Positions 6,916 through 14,782 of a DNA stretch of 14,809 nucleotides are shown piece by piece (the first letter of the stretch is position 1; each line of letters begins with the position of its first letter). Made by a program: the position numbers and the translations under genes. The notes under the pieces were generated by a model. That model searched no databases, was not told the DNA's origin, and was given only the letters and a program-made list of their open reading frames with translations. Source of the stretch: Thermaceae bacterium. GTDB taxonomy: Bacteria; Deinococcota; Deinococci; Deinococcales; Marinithermaceae. The DNA lies in assembly GCA_026989475.1 (NCBI GenBank), contig JALSJG010000169.1:1-14809 (forward strand). Direction: 5' to 3'.

Positions 6916-7839
6916 CTAGCGCTCGCCCCGCACGTAGGGGCGTCCCAGCGCCTCGGGAGCGCCCAAACGGACGCTTTTCCCGAGGGCGCTTAGGACCAAG
7001 AAGAGGATCGTGAAAAGGTAGGGGGTCATCTTCAAAAACTCGGGGGCCAGGTGGGCCTGGAAGCGGTAGGCGAGGTGGTAGAAGGCCCCGAAGACGAACG
7101 AGGTCGCCACCGCCCGGAGGGGGTCCCAGGCCGCGAAGATCACGATCGCGAGCGCGATCCAGCCCATCCCCGCGGTCATCCCCTCGGTCCAGGAGGGGCG
7201 GTAGGCGACCGAGAGGTAGGCCCCCGCCACCCCGGCCATCGCCCCGCCGAAGAGCACCGCGAGGTAGCGAACCAGGTAGACGTTCACCCCGAGGGCGTCG
7301 GCGGCGGCGGGGTTTTCCCCCACCGAGCGCAGGTGGATTCCCGCCCGGGTACGGTAGAGGAAGACCCAGAGCAAGAAAGCGAGGAGAAAGCCAAGGTAGA
7401 GGAGCGCGCTCTGCCCCGAGAAGACCCCCGGCCCGATCCAGGGGATCTCCCGAAGGAGCGGCACGTCCCACTTGGGAAGGGGGTGCTCGAGGGGGCGGCC
7501 GGCGAAGGGCTTGCCCAAAAGCCCCGAGAGCCCGAGCCCCACCATGGTAAGCGCGAGCCCCGAGACGTACTGGTTGGCCCTTAGGGTGATCGCGAAGAAG
7601 GCGTGGAAGAAGGCCGCCGCCGCCCCGACCGCGGCCGCCGCCAACACCCCGAGCCAGGGGCTTCCGCTCAGGTCGGCGACCACGAAGGCGGAAAGCGCCC
7701 CAAGGATCATCATCCCTTCGACCCCGAGGTTGATCACCCCGGCCCGCTCCGCGATCAGCTCGCCGAGGGCGGCGAAGAGCAGGGGCACGGCGAAGGCAAA
7801 GCCCCGGGCCAGGACCGCGATCGCCCAGTCCTCAACCAC
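6916..7839 (-). CDS. ABC transporter permease, nucleoside/BMP type (second permease)
   Basis: This 307-residue inner-membrane protein belongs to the branched-chain amino acid/ribose-type permease superfamily and resembles the YufQ/NupC-like subunits of nucleoside importers. It has about eight hydrophobic helices. Family motifs are GVINLGVEGMMILGA near residue 34 and the cytoplasmic coupling segment SVGENPAAADALGV near 177, which contacts the ATPase. The GTG start lies inside the end of the first permease gene (8-base overlap), so translation is probably coupled. It would form the heterodimeric pore with the upstream permease. Confidence 0.9.
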   Translation of the reverse strand: MVEDWAIAVLARGFAFAVPLLFAALGELIAERAGVINLGVEGMMILGALSAFVVADLSGSPWLGVLAAAAVGAAAAFFHAFFAITLRANQYVSGLALTMVGLGLSGLLGKPFAGRPLEHPLPKWDVPLLREIPWIGPGVFSGQSALLYLGFLLAFLLWVFLYRTRAGIHLRSVGENPAAADALGVNVYLVRYLAVLFGGAMAGVAGAYLSVAYRPSWTEGMTAGMGWIALAIVIFAAWDPLRAVATSFVFGAFYHLAYRFQAHLAPEFLKMTPYLFTILFLVLSALGKSVRLGAPEALGRPYVRGER

Positions 7840-8896
7840 GGCGCACCCCCCAGACCACCCGGTAGCGGAGGAAGACCTCGGCGGCGATCAGGAAGAAGAG
7901 GATCAGGCCGTTCACCACCTGGACCAGCTGGAAGGGGGTGGCGAGCGCCACCTTGGCCACGTCGCCGGCGGCGAAGACGAAGCCGACGAGGAGCCCGGTG
8001 AGCACCGCCACCAGGGGATGGTTTCGCCCCAGCCAGGCGACGATGATCCCGGTGTAGCCGTAGCCCAGCGAGATCTGCAGCGGCGCGAGCAGCTTGTGGT
8101 GGGTCCCCGCCACCTCGACGAAGCCGGCGAGCCCGGCCGCGCCCCCGGAAAGGAGGGCCACCCCGCTCAGGGTAAAAAGCGCCCGCACCCCGGCGTAGCG
8201 GGCGGCCTCGGGGTTCTCCCCGAACACCCGCACCTCGAAGCCGAGCTTGGTGGCAAAGAGCAGCCAGGCAAATAGCGCCGCGAGCAACAGGGCGAGCACC
8301 ACCCCCGGCCAGGCCAGGGCGGTGCCGGGGAACAGGGGAAGGCTCGCGGCCTCGGGAAATCGGTCGGTGTAGGCGAAGCCGAAGGCGCTCTTCCCCTTCC
8401 AGGGGCCGTGGATCAGCCAGTCCACCAGGTAGATGGCGACGTAGTTGAGCATGAGCGTGGTGATCACGTCGTTGACCCCGAGCCGGGCCTTTAGGAAGGC
8501 GGGGAAAAGCGCCCAGAGCCCTCCGGCGAAAAAGGCGGCGAGGGCCATGGCGAAAAGCAACCCGGGCCCCCGGATCCCGGAAAAGAGCGCCACCCCGCCG
8601 GCGGCCACCGCGCCGAGGAGCAGCTGGCCCTCGGCCCCGATGTTCCAGAACTGGGCCCGGAAAGCAAGGGCAAGCCCCGCCCCCACCAGGACCAGGGGAA
8701 CCGCCCGGCGGAGCACCTCGGCGAACCCCCGGGGATCGGAAAAGAGGCCGCCCGCGATCGCTCTGGCGGCCTCGAGGGGCGGGGTTCCGTAGAGCCAAAG
8801 CAGAAGCAGGCTCGAAAGAAAGGCAAGAAGGACCGCAAGGCTCGAGACCCAGACCACCTCGAACGCCCCCGGGGCCGGCCGTGGCACGAGCTTCAC
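7832..8896 (-). CDS. ABC transporter permease, nucleoside/BMP type (first permease)
   Basis: This 354-residue inner-membrane protein resembles YufP/NupB-type permeases. The first helix lies at about 15-36. The family motif FWNIGAEGQLLLGA is near residue 87, and the coupling segment FGENPEAARYAGV is near 225. The segment VAGTHHKLLAPLQISLGYGY near 265 is characteristic of this subunit. Its GTG start overlaps the stop of the ATPase gene as GTGA, the classic four-base coupling overlap. It is longer than its partner permease mainly because of an extra N-terminal helix, as is usual for this pair. Confidence 0.9.
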   Translation of the reverse strand: MKLVPRPAPGAFEVVWVSSLAVLLAFLSSLLLLWLYGTPPLEAARAIAGGLFSDPRGFAEVLRRAVPLVLVGAGLALAFRAQFWNIGAEGQLLLGAVAAGGVALFSGIRGPGLLFAMALAAFFAGGLWALFPAFLKARLGVNDVITTLMLNYVAIYLVDWLIHGPWKGKSAFGFAYTDRFPEAASLPLFPGTALAWPGVVLALLLAALFAWLLFATKLGFEVRVFGENPEAARYAGVRALFTLSGVALLSGGAAGLAGFVEVAGTHHKLLAPLQISLGYGYTGIIVAWLGRNHPLVAVLTGLLVGFVFAAGDVAKVALATPFQLVQVVNGLILFFLIAAEVFLRYRVVWGVRRG

Positions 8897-10434
8897 GCCG
8901 CCACCCCCGCCATCAGCATGCCGAGTCGCTCCTTGGTCGCCTCCTCGGGGGAAAGTTCGGCGACGATCCGCCCCTCGAAGATCACCAGGATGCGATCGGA
9001 CACCTTCAAAATCTCCTCCAGGTCCTCGCTTGCGAGCAGGATCGCCGCCCCCCGGTCGCGGGCCTCGAGGAGCCGCTCGTGGACCTGCTGGGCGGCGCCG
9101 ACGTCAAGGCCGTAGGTGGGGTGGGCGGCGATGAGGACCTTGGGGTCGCCGTAGAGCTCGCGGGCGAGGATCAGCTTCTGCACGTTCCCCCCTGAGAGCA
9201 GGCGCACCGGGGTTTCGATCGAGGGGGTCTTGATTCCGTAGGCCCGGACCAGTTCCTCGGCGAAGCGGCGGATCCGCCGCCGGTCGAGCACCAAGCCGCG
9301 GGCAAACGGTGGGTAGCGGTAGTGACGGAGGACGAGGTTCTCGGCCACCGAGAGGTTCCCGACTACGCCGCGGTGGTTCCGGTCCTCGGGGACGTGGGCC
9401 ACCCCGGCCTCGAGGAAGACCCGGGCGTCCTTCCCGGTGAGGCTTCGCTTTCCCACCCGGATCCAGCCCCGCTCGGGGCGGCGGAGGCCGGTGAGGGCCT
9501 CGATCAGCTCGCTCTGGCCGTTGCCGGCCACCCCGGCAAGCCCCACGATCTCGCCCTCCCGGAGGACAAAGCTCGCGTCCTTCACGGCGTAAAAGCCGCG
9601 GTCTGAACGCACCCAGAGATCCTCGACGAAAAGAACCTCGCGCCCGGGCTCGCGCCTGGGGCGGGCCTCTCTCTCGGGGAGCTCTTCCCCCACCATCAGT
9701 CGGGCCAGGGTGCGGCGGTCGGCCCGGCGGGCGTCCAGGGTGGCGACCACCCGCCCCTGCCGCAGCACGGTGACCCGGTCGGCTACGGCCAAGACCTCCT
9801 CGAGCTTGTGGGTAATGAAGATCACCGCGTGGCCCTCGTCCTTCATGCGCTTTAGCACCTGGAAAAGCCCCCGCGCCTCCTGGGGGGTGAGGACGCTGGT
9901 GGGCTCGTCGAGCATCAGGAGGGTGGCGTTCCGCACCAGCACCTTAAGGATCTCGACCCGCTGCTGCTCGCCGGCGGAGAGTTGCCAGACGTAGGCCTCG
10001 GGGTCCACCGGCAACCCGTAGCGCTCCCCGAGCTCCCGGATCCTTGGCGCGAGGGCCCGAGCCGGCTGATAGAAAGGAAGGCCCCGAAGACCGAGTGCGA
10101 CGTTCTCGGCCACGGTGTGCTTCTTGACCAGGAGGAAGTGCTGGGGTACGAGCCCGATCCCGAGCCTGAGCGCGTCGCGGGGCGAGCGGAGCACCACCGG
10201 CTTTCCCCGCACCCGGATCTCGCCCTCGTCGGGCTCGAGGAGCCCGTAGAGGATCGAGACCAAGGTGCTCTTCCCGGCGCCGTTTTCGCCGAGGAGCGCG
10301 TGCACCTCCCCGGGGCATACGGTGAGGTTCACGCGGTCGTTCGCGAGCACTCCGGGAAAGCGCTTGGTGAGGTTCTTGACTTCGAGGAACGGCGGCTGGC
10401 CTTGGCAAAGCGATGACGCTTCGGCCTCGTCCAC
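8893..10434 (-). CDS. ABC transporter ATPase with two nucleotide-binding domains, nucleoside/sugar-importer type
   Basis: This 513-residue cytoplasmic ATPase resembles the ribose/nucleoside group (RbsA/YufO-like). Domain 1 is complete: Walker A GENGAGKST at 49-57, Q-loop near Q98, signature LSAGEQQRVE at 152-161, Walker B LLMLDEPTS at 172-180 and switch H209. Domain 2 is degenerate in the family's usual way: GVAGNGQSE (301-309) lacks the Walker A lysine, and Walker B reads VLIAAHPTYGLD with no catalytic Glu, while LSGGNVQK (413-420) is kept. Only one ATP site is therefore expected to be fully competent. It is the first gene of the operon and powers both permeases. The GTG start lies six bases after a good -10 box, suggesting a leaderless mRNA; about 14 N-terminal residues precede the first strand. 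Confidence 0.93.
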   Translation of the reverse strand: MDEAEASSLCQGQPPFLEVKNLTKRFPGVLANDRVNLTVCPGEVHALLGENGAGKSTLVSILYGLLEPDEGEIRVRGKPVVLRSPRDALRLGIGLVPQHFLLVKKHTVAENVALGLRGLPFYQPARALAPRIRELGERYGLPVDPEAYVWQLSAGEQQRVEILKVLVRNATLLMLDEPTSVLTPQEARGLFQVLKRMKDEGHAVIFITHKLEEVLAVADRVTVLRQGRVVATLDARRADRRTLARLMVGEELPEREARPRREPGREVLFVEDLWVRSDRGFYAVKDASFVLREGEIVGLAGVAGNGQSELIEALTGLRRPERGWIRVGKRSLTGKDARVFLEAGVAHVPEDRNHRGVVGNLSVAENLVLRHYRYPPFARGLVLDRRRIRRFAEELVRAYGIKTPSIETPVRLLSGGNVQKLILARELYGDPKVLIAAHPTYGLDVGAAQQVHERLLEARDRGAAILLASEDLEEILKVSDRILVIFEGRIVAELSPEEATKERLGMLMAGVAA

Positions 10435-10440
10435 GGGGCT

Positions 10441-10468
10441 ATCCTAGCAACCAGATGCGGGGGTGCAA
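10441..10468 (-). promoter_or_regulatory. Promoter of the ABC transporter operon (TTGCAC-16-TAGGAT)
   Basis: On the minus strand TTGCAC (10463-10468) and TAGGAT (10441-10446) are 16 bases apart, and the GTG of the ATPase gene follows six bases later. There is no ribosome site between them. I see no obvious operator repeat or purine riboswitch in the 58-base gap. Confidence 0.6.
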
Positions 10469-10492
10469 CCCGTTAGAATATGGGGTTAGAGG

Positions 10493-12442
10493 CTAGTCGG
10501 GAAGCACCGCCTCCGGGTAAAAGGCCCGGAACTCCCCGATCAGCTGGTCGGCGTCGGTGGAGGGCAGACGGCAGATCGCGCGGCGGCAGAGGTAGGCCCG
10601 GCCTTCGGGGCGCCTACGAAGGACCGGGAGCGCATCCTCGGGGCCGAAGACGAAGACCGTAAGCGGCGCGTAGATCCGCCGGGCAAACGCCGCGAGCTCG
10701 GCCGGGGTCGAGACCGCGAGCTCGCTCCCCCGCCGGTCAAAGAGGTGGGCGGAAAGCGCCGCCCCGAAGGCCCCGGGGCTCTGCTCGAGCCCAGGCCCCA
10801 GCCGATCGAGCGCGCTCCGGGCCGCCTCCTCCCAGCGCGACTCGCCGTAGATCGCCGCGAGGCGGAGGAGGAGCTCGATCGCAAGCGAGCTCCCCGAGGG
10901 GTAGGCGCCGTCGGTGGGATCGGCGGGACGGCCGAGCGGGGTAGGCTCGAGCGCGTCGACGAAGCGGCGGTTCTCCTCCTCGAAGTAGCGCATCGCGACC
11001 TCGCCCAGGGCGCGGGCGGCCTCCAGCCAGCGCAGCTCGCCGGTGGCGTGGTGGAGCTCGAGGAGGCCGAGCCCCACCGCCGCTTGATCGGCCAGGTACG
11101 CCTCGGGGCGCAGCCGACCGCGGGCCCAGGAGTGGCGGATGCGCCCGTCCTTGTACATCCGCTCGAGCAGGAAGCGGGCGGTGCGGCGGGCGGCCTCGAG
11201 GTAGCGGGGCTCCTCCAAAAGGCGCCCGGCTTCCGCGAAGGCAGCGAGGGCGAGACCGTTCCAGTCGGCCAGGATCTTGTCGTCGAGCCCCGGCCGGGGA
11301 CGCCGGGCGCGGGCGGCGAGGAGGCGCTCCCGGACCCCCTTCGGCGGCTCCCCCCGCCGCCAGAGCACGTTCTTGCCCTTCTCCCAGTTCCCCTCGGGGC
11401 GCACCCCGTAGGCGCGGGCCGCGGCCTCGGCCTCCGCGCCCAGCACCTGCCGCCACTCCTCCCAGGTCCAGACGTAGTAGGCGCCCTCGGCCCCGGGCCG
11501 GCCGGCGTCGAGCGCGCTGTAAAACCCGCCCTCGGGGGCGGCCAGCTCGGCCAGGAGGAAGTCGAGGGTCTCCTCCGCGACGCGGCGGAAGCGGGGCTCG
11601 CCGGAGATCCTCCAGGCGCCCAGGTAGACGCGCGCGAGCTGGGCGTTGTCGTAAAGCATCTTCTCGAAGTGGGGCACCCGCCAGGCGGCGTCCACCGCGT
11701 AACGATGGAAGCCTCCTCCGAGCTGGTCGTAGATCCCCCCCTCAGCCATGGCGAGGAGGGCGGGCCCGAGCATCCCCCACGCCTCCCGATCGCCGAGCCA
11801 GGCCAGGCGGAGCAGGAAGCCGAGCAGCGGGGCCTGGGGAAACTTGGGCTCGACGCCAAAACCTCCATGCTGAGGATCGAACTCAAAGGCCAGGGCCTCC
11901 AGGGCCAGTCGCTCGAGACCCTCCGGACGTCCCCCGGGGGCCTGAGCCAGGATCCGGGCCGGCGCGAGCCGCTCGGCCTGGGCCCGGAGCTCCTCCTCCC
12001 GCTCGGCCCAGGCCCGGGCGACCGCGAGCAGCACCTCGCGAAACGCCGGCCATCCCCCCCGGCGCTCCTTGGGAAAATAGGTGCCCCCGTAGAAGGGCTT
12101 GCCCTCGGGGGTGAGGAAGAGGTTGAGCGGCCAGCCTCCCGCGCCCCCGGACATCTTCTGGTAGGCGCGCATGTAGAGCTGGTCGATGTCGGGGCGCTCC
12201 TCGCGGTCCACCTTGATGGAGACGAAGTAGCGGTTCAAGATCTCCGCGGTCTCGGGGTCCTCGAAGCTCTCCTCCTCCATCACGTGGCACCAGTAACAGG
12301 TGGCGTACCCGATCGAGAGGAAGATCGGCTTGTTCTCCCGCCGGGCCCGGGCGAACGCCTCCTCGCCCCAGGGATACCAGTCCACCGGATTATCGGCGTG
12401 CTGGCGCAGGTAAGGGGAGGTCTCGCCCGCCAGCCGGTTCAT
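10493..12442 (-). CDS. DUF255/YyaL-type thioredoxin-fold protein
   Basis: The 649-residue product matches the DUF255 (YyaL, SPATA20-like) family. An N-terminal thioredoxin-like domain (about 1-160) has the family start NRLAGETSPYL, DNPVDWYPWG, and a CxxC at C49-C52 written CYWCHVM, where most members have CHWC. This is followed by GGWPLNLFLTPEGKPFYGG. The C-terminal two thirds resemble a six-hairpin (alpha/alpha) barrel, with FHRYAVDAAWRVPHFEKMLYDNAQL near 235. The biochemical role is not established; a thiol redox or chaperone activity coupled to a sugar-barrel fold is usually suggested. The ATG at 12442 matches the family N-terminus and has GGGGGG six bases upstream. The frame is open further upstream and could add a hydrophobic leader (see finding). 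It lies 95 bases after tlyA and probably shares its transcript. Confidence 0.88.
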   Translation of the reverse strand: MNRLAGETSPYLRQHADNPVDWYPWGEEAFARARRENKPIFLSIGYATCYWCHVMEEESFEDPETAEILNRYFVSIKVDREERPDIDQLYMRAYQKMSGGAGGWPLNLFLTPEGKPFYGGTYFPKERRGGWPAFREVLLAVARAWAEREEELRAQAERLAPARILAQAPGGRPEGLERLALEALAFEFDPQHGGFGVEPKFPQAPLLGFLLRLAWLGDREAWGMLGPALLAMAEGGIYDQLGGGFHRYAVDAAWRVPHFEKMLYDNAQLARVYLGAWRISGEPRFRRVAEETLDFLLAELAAPEGGFYSALDAGRPGAEGAYYVWTWEEWRQVLGAEAEAAARAYGVRPEGNWEKGKNVLWRRGEPPKGVRERLLAARARRPRPGLDDKILADWNGLALAAFAEAGRLLEEPRYLEAARRTARFLLERMYKDGRIRHSWARGRLRPEAYLADQAAVGLGLLELHHATGELRWLEAARALGEVAMRYFEEENRRFVDALEPTPLGRPADPTDGAYPSGSSLAIELLLRLAAIYGESRWEEAARSALDRLGPGLEQSPGAFGAALSAHLFDRRGSELAVSTPAELAAFARRIYAPLTVFVFGPEDALPVLRRRPEGRAYLCRRAICRLPSTDADQLIGEFRAFYPEAVLPD

Positions 12443-12537
12443 CGCGAACCCCCCGGGAAGCACCAGCAACGCCACCAGAAGAAAAAGGACCACATCCTCA
12501 TCCTCGGCGCCGGCGGGCCGGGTCAAAAGAAGCCACC

Positions 12538-13278
12538 TCACGTTCGGGCGGGGACGCGGAGGCGGCGTTCCTCTGCGGGGCGCCGAAGCCAGAGCCAGAT
12601 CTCGCGGTTTCCCCGCTTGCCGGGAAGGGGGCTCTCCGCCTCTCCCAGGACCTCGAAGCCAAGCGAGCGGGCGGTCTCCGCCACCCGCCAAAACGCTCGG
12701 CGCCGGCCCCCGGGGTCGGCGACCACCCGCGCCCCGGGCCCGAGCTCGAACTGGGGTTTGACGAGCACGAGCGCATCGGCCCCGAGCGCAAGCACCCTAA
12801 AAAGCGCCGGCAGGAGCTTTGTGCTCGAGATGAAGGAGACGTCCATCACCGCGAGCTCCACGGGCTCGGGGATCGGGATCCCCTCGCGGGCGTTCACCCC
12901 CTCCATCGCCACCACCCGAGGGTCGTCGCGAATTCTCGGGTGGAGCTGGCCGTGCCCCACGTCCACGGCGTAAACCCTCCTTGCCCCCCGTTCGAGGAGG
13001 ACCTGGGTGAAGCCCCCGGTGCCCGCCCCCACGTCGAGCGCCACCTTGCCGGCGGGCTTCACGGGAAAAGCCGAAAGCGCCCCGAGGAGTTTATACGCCG
13101 CCCGGCCCACGTAGCGCTCAGGGGCAGCGAGTTCAACCCGGGCCCCCTCGGCCACGGGGTGGGCGGGCTTTTGCACCACCCGGCCGTCCACCCGCACAAG
13201 CCCCCGGCGGATCAGGGACTTCGCCTTTTCCCGGCTCTCGGCGAGGCCGGCTTCCACCAGGTAGCGGTCGAGCCGCAT
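12538..13278 (-). CDS. tlyA: TlyA-family rRNA (cytidine-2'-O)-methyltransferase
   Basis: This 246-residue protein consists of an S4 RNA-binding domain (1-60; RLDRYLVEAGLAESREKAKS) and an FtsJ/RrmJ-type SAM methyltransferase domain. The SAM loop is DVGAGTGGF at 82-90 and the acidic end of strand 2 is AVDVGHGQL. The 2'-O-methylation tetrad is complete: K63 in AAYKL, D146 in MDVSFIS, K174 in VKPQFE and E226 in GNREIW. Family members methylate C1409 of 16S and C1920 of 23S rRNA at the subunit interface, and loss gives capreomycin resistance in mycobacteria. The position-specific activity here is inferred. The ATG overlaps the bpsA stop as TGATG, so translation is coupled. Hemolysin labels sometimes given to this family do not apply. 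Confidence 0.94.
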   Translation of the reverse strand: MRLDRYLVEAGLAESREKAKSLIRRGLVRVDGRVVQKPAHPVAEGARVELAAPERYVGRAAYKLLGALSAFPVKPAGKVALDVGAGTGGFTQVLLERGARRVYAVDVGHGQLHPRIRDDPRVVAMEGVNAREGIPIPEPVELAVMDVSFISSTKLLPALFRVLALGADALVLVKPQFELGPGARVVADPGGRRRAFWRVAETARSLGFEVLGEAESPLPGKRGNREIWLWLRRPAEERRLRVPART

Positions 13279-14345
13279 CAGGTCGTGCTCGACTCCTCGT
13301 CGAGGTAGATCTCGCGGAGGTCTTCTTCGGTAAAGGCCAGGTTCTCCCCGCGAAAGCCCGGCAGGGCCTCGATCCGCTGCCAGGAGGAGCGGTACCAGGG
13401 CGCCTGGGGCGGCCTCCGGGTGGGGGCGATCCGGGCCGCCCGGGTCTCGCCGTGGTAGGGCCAGATCTCGTAGACGTTGAAGTCCTGTAGGATCTCGGTG
13501 AGCACCATTCCGTAGTCAAGGAGCGCGCGCTGGAACTCGGCCCAGCGAAAGAGCGAGGCGTCGCGCAAGGTGAGCCCGAAGTAGCCGGCGCTCCCGGGCG
13601 CCTTTAGCGCCGCGATTCCCCGGGCGATGAAGGCCCTGAAGGCCCGCGGCGTCTCCGGCGGGTCGGTGACGAAGACGTCGAACGCTCCGAGCCACTCCTC
13701 GGGGAAGGGATTTCGAAGGTCGAAGACCCGGGCCTCGGCGTTTTCGATCCCGAGCTCCCGGAAGGCGCGGTTATCGAAGGCGATGAGCCGGGGGTCGATG
13801 TCCAGGATCAGGACCCGCTTCGCCCGCCGGGTAAGGGCGATGGCGAGCCCGGTGAGGTCGTCCTCGGCAGCGAGGACCAGGATCTCCTTGCCGTCGAGGT
13901 CGCCCCGGGAGGCCATGTGCAGCACCCGGGCCACCGTGGTCTCGGGGGTCACGTAGCCCTGGTCGAACTCCTGGACGCTCTCGGGCCGGTCCTTGGCCAG
14001 GGCGAGGACGGTCTGGTAAAGCGCCCGGTCGGCCCAAAACGGCACCCCCCTCCCCTCGCAAGCGGGGCAGGCGTGCCGCTCGGGGGGACGGATGCCAAGG
14101 GCGGCGGCGGCCCCGCGCCCCGCTTCGGTGAGCACGAGCTCGTCGCCCTGACGCGAAAGCAGGCCCTCCTCGATCAGAACCTCGACGATCGCCGCCGCCC
14201 CCGGCACCGGCAGGGCGGCCCGGTCCACCACCTGCCAGAAATCGCTGGTCGCGAGTAGCGCCGAGAGCACCCGGGCCACGCTCCGGCCGTAGAGCCGGAC
14301 GCCGCTCCGCTTGCTTGCGCGTTGGGCTAGGGCCTCGAGATCCAC
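13278..14345 (-). CDS. bpsA: N4-bis(aminopropyl)spermidine synthase (branched-chain polyamine synthase)
   Basis: This 355-residue cytoplasmic enzyme transfers two aminopropyl groups from decarboxylated SAM to the N4 of spermidine, making the quaternary branched polyamine of thermophiles. An N-terminal winged-helix-like region (15-90) carries a CPAC pair at 93-96. The Rossmann domain has the acidic motif AEDDLT at 160-165, where other members have GDDD-type sequences, DIDPRLIAFD at 182-191, and the DPPET motif at 228-232. The C-terminal part (YGMVLTEILQDFNVYEIWPYHGET) is typical of the family. The GTG at 14345 is chosen because TAAAAT lies eight bases upstream and homologues begin near DLEALA; an upstream TTG at 14384 would put the promoter inside the gene. 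It is first in an apparent operon with tlyA. The enzyme marks the host as a thermophile. Confidence 0.93.
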   Translation of the reverse strand: MDLEALAQRASKRSGVRLYGRSVARVLSALLATSDFWQVVDRAALPVPGAAAIVEVLIEEGLLSRQGDELVLTEAGRGAAAALGIRPPERHACPACEGRGVPFWADRALYQTVLALAKDRPESVQEFDQGYVTPETTVARVLHMASRGDLDGKEILVLAAEDDLTGLAIALTRRAKRVLILDIDPRLIAFDNRAFRELGIENAEARVFDLRNPFPEEWLGAFDVFVTDPPETPRAFRAFIARGIAALKAPGSAGYFGLTLRDASLFRWAEFQRALLDYGMVLTEILQDFNVYEIWPYHGETRAARIAPTRRPPQAPWYRSSWQRIEALPGFRGENLAFTEEDLREIYLDEESSTT

Positions 14346-14353
14346 GGCGCTGG

Positions 14354-14359
14354 ATTTTA
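14354..14359 (-). promoter_or_regulatory. -10 box (TAAAAT) of the bpsA operon
   Basis: TAAAAT on the minus strand ends eight bases before the GTG at 14345, giving a leaderless or nearly leaderless start. The only -35-like match, TTGGGG, is 19 bases upstream and lies inside the rsfS terminator hairpin. Confidence 0.6.
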
Positions 14360-14366
14360 GCACAAG

Positions 14367-14390
14367 GCAAAGGACCGGCCCCAAGGCCGG
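14367..14390 (-). terminator. Probable terminator after rsfS
   Basis: CCGGCC-loop-GGCCGG (14375-14390) forms a perfect six-base-pair GC stem with a four-base loop, followed on the minus strand by TCCTTTG. The T-run is poor, so termination may be partial and some rsfS transcripts may read on into bpsA. Confidence 0.45.
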
Positions 14391-14414
14391 CCCCGCCCCC
14401 TCTCCCCCGGCCGG

Positions 14415-14774
14415 CTAAAGGGCGGGCTCGAGCACCACCCGCTCGGCGTCCGCCCAAAGCCCCTCGAGGTCGTAGTACTCGCGGGCCTCGGGGCTCATCA
14501 GGTGCACGAGAAGCGGCCCGTAGTCAAGCAGGACCCACCGGCTGGAGGGCCCCTCCACCGACTCCGGCCGCACCCCCATCGCCTCGAGCCCCTCCCGCAC
14601 CGCCCGCTCCAGGGCCTCGAGGTGCGGGGTGCTGGTGCCGGTAGCGATCAGGAAGTAGTCAAGGGTGTCGGAAACCCCCCGGAGATCCAGGGCCACGATG
14701 TTCTCTGCCTTCTTTTGGTCAAGGATTCGGTAAGCCTCCCGGATCAAGCGATCCACTCCAATCGGGATTCCCAT
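14415..14774 (-). CDS. rsfS: Ribosomal silencing factor RsfS (Iojap/YbeB family)
   Basis: The 119-residue protein is of normal length for the family. It binds ribosomal protein uL14 on the large subunit and blocks subunit joining, which dampens translation in slow growth. Matches run through most of the chain: KKAENIVALDLRGVSDTLDYF (starting at residue 21), the SRWVLLDYGPLLVHLMSPEAREYY block near 78-101, and the closing DLEGLWADA. The start is uncertain. The ATG at 14774 has a TACAAT box eight bases upstream, fitting the leaderless pattern here, while a GTG at 14756 would give an N-terminus (MDRLIREAYRIL) closer to that of many homologues. It appears to be transcribed alone, just upstream of the bpsA operon. 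Confidence 0.92.
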   Translation of the reverse strand: MGIPIGVDRLIREAYRILDQKKAENIVALDLRGVSDTLDYFLIATGTSTPHLEALERAVREGLEAMGVRPESVEGPSSRWVLLDYGPLLVHLMSPEAREYYDLEGLWADAERVVLEPAL

Positions 14775-14782
14775 CCAAACCC

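Noticed and set aside
5829..7013. A 394-codon open frame on the plus strand
   Set aside because: It is antisense to the binding-protein gene, with a low-complexity composition and no recognisable domain or promoter.
12499..12540. TTGACC at 12521-12526 (minus strand) as the -35 of an internal promoter for the DUF255 gene
   Set aside because: No acceptable -10 box lies 16-18 bases downstream; GAGGAT matches fall at spacings of 15 and 21.
10745..12973. A 742-codon open frame on the plus strand
   Set aside because: It lies antisense to the DUF255 gene and tlyA, both strongly recognised. Its translation is repetitive Gly/Pro/Arg/Glu with no family resemblance, as expected from the open antisense frames of very GC-rich genes.
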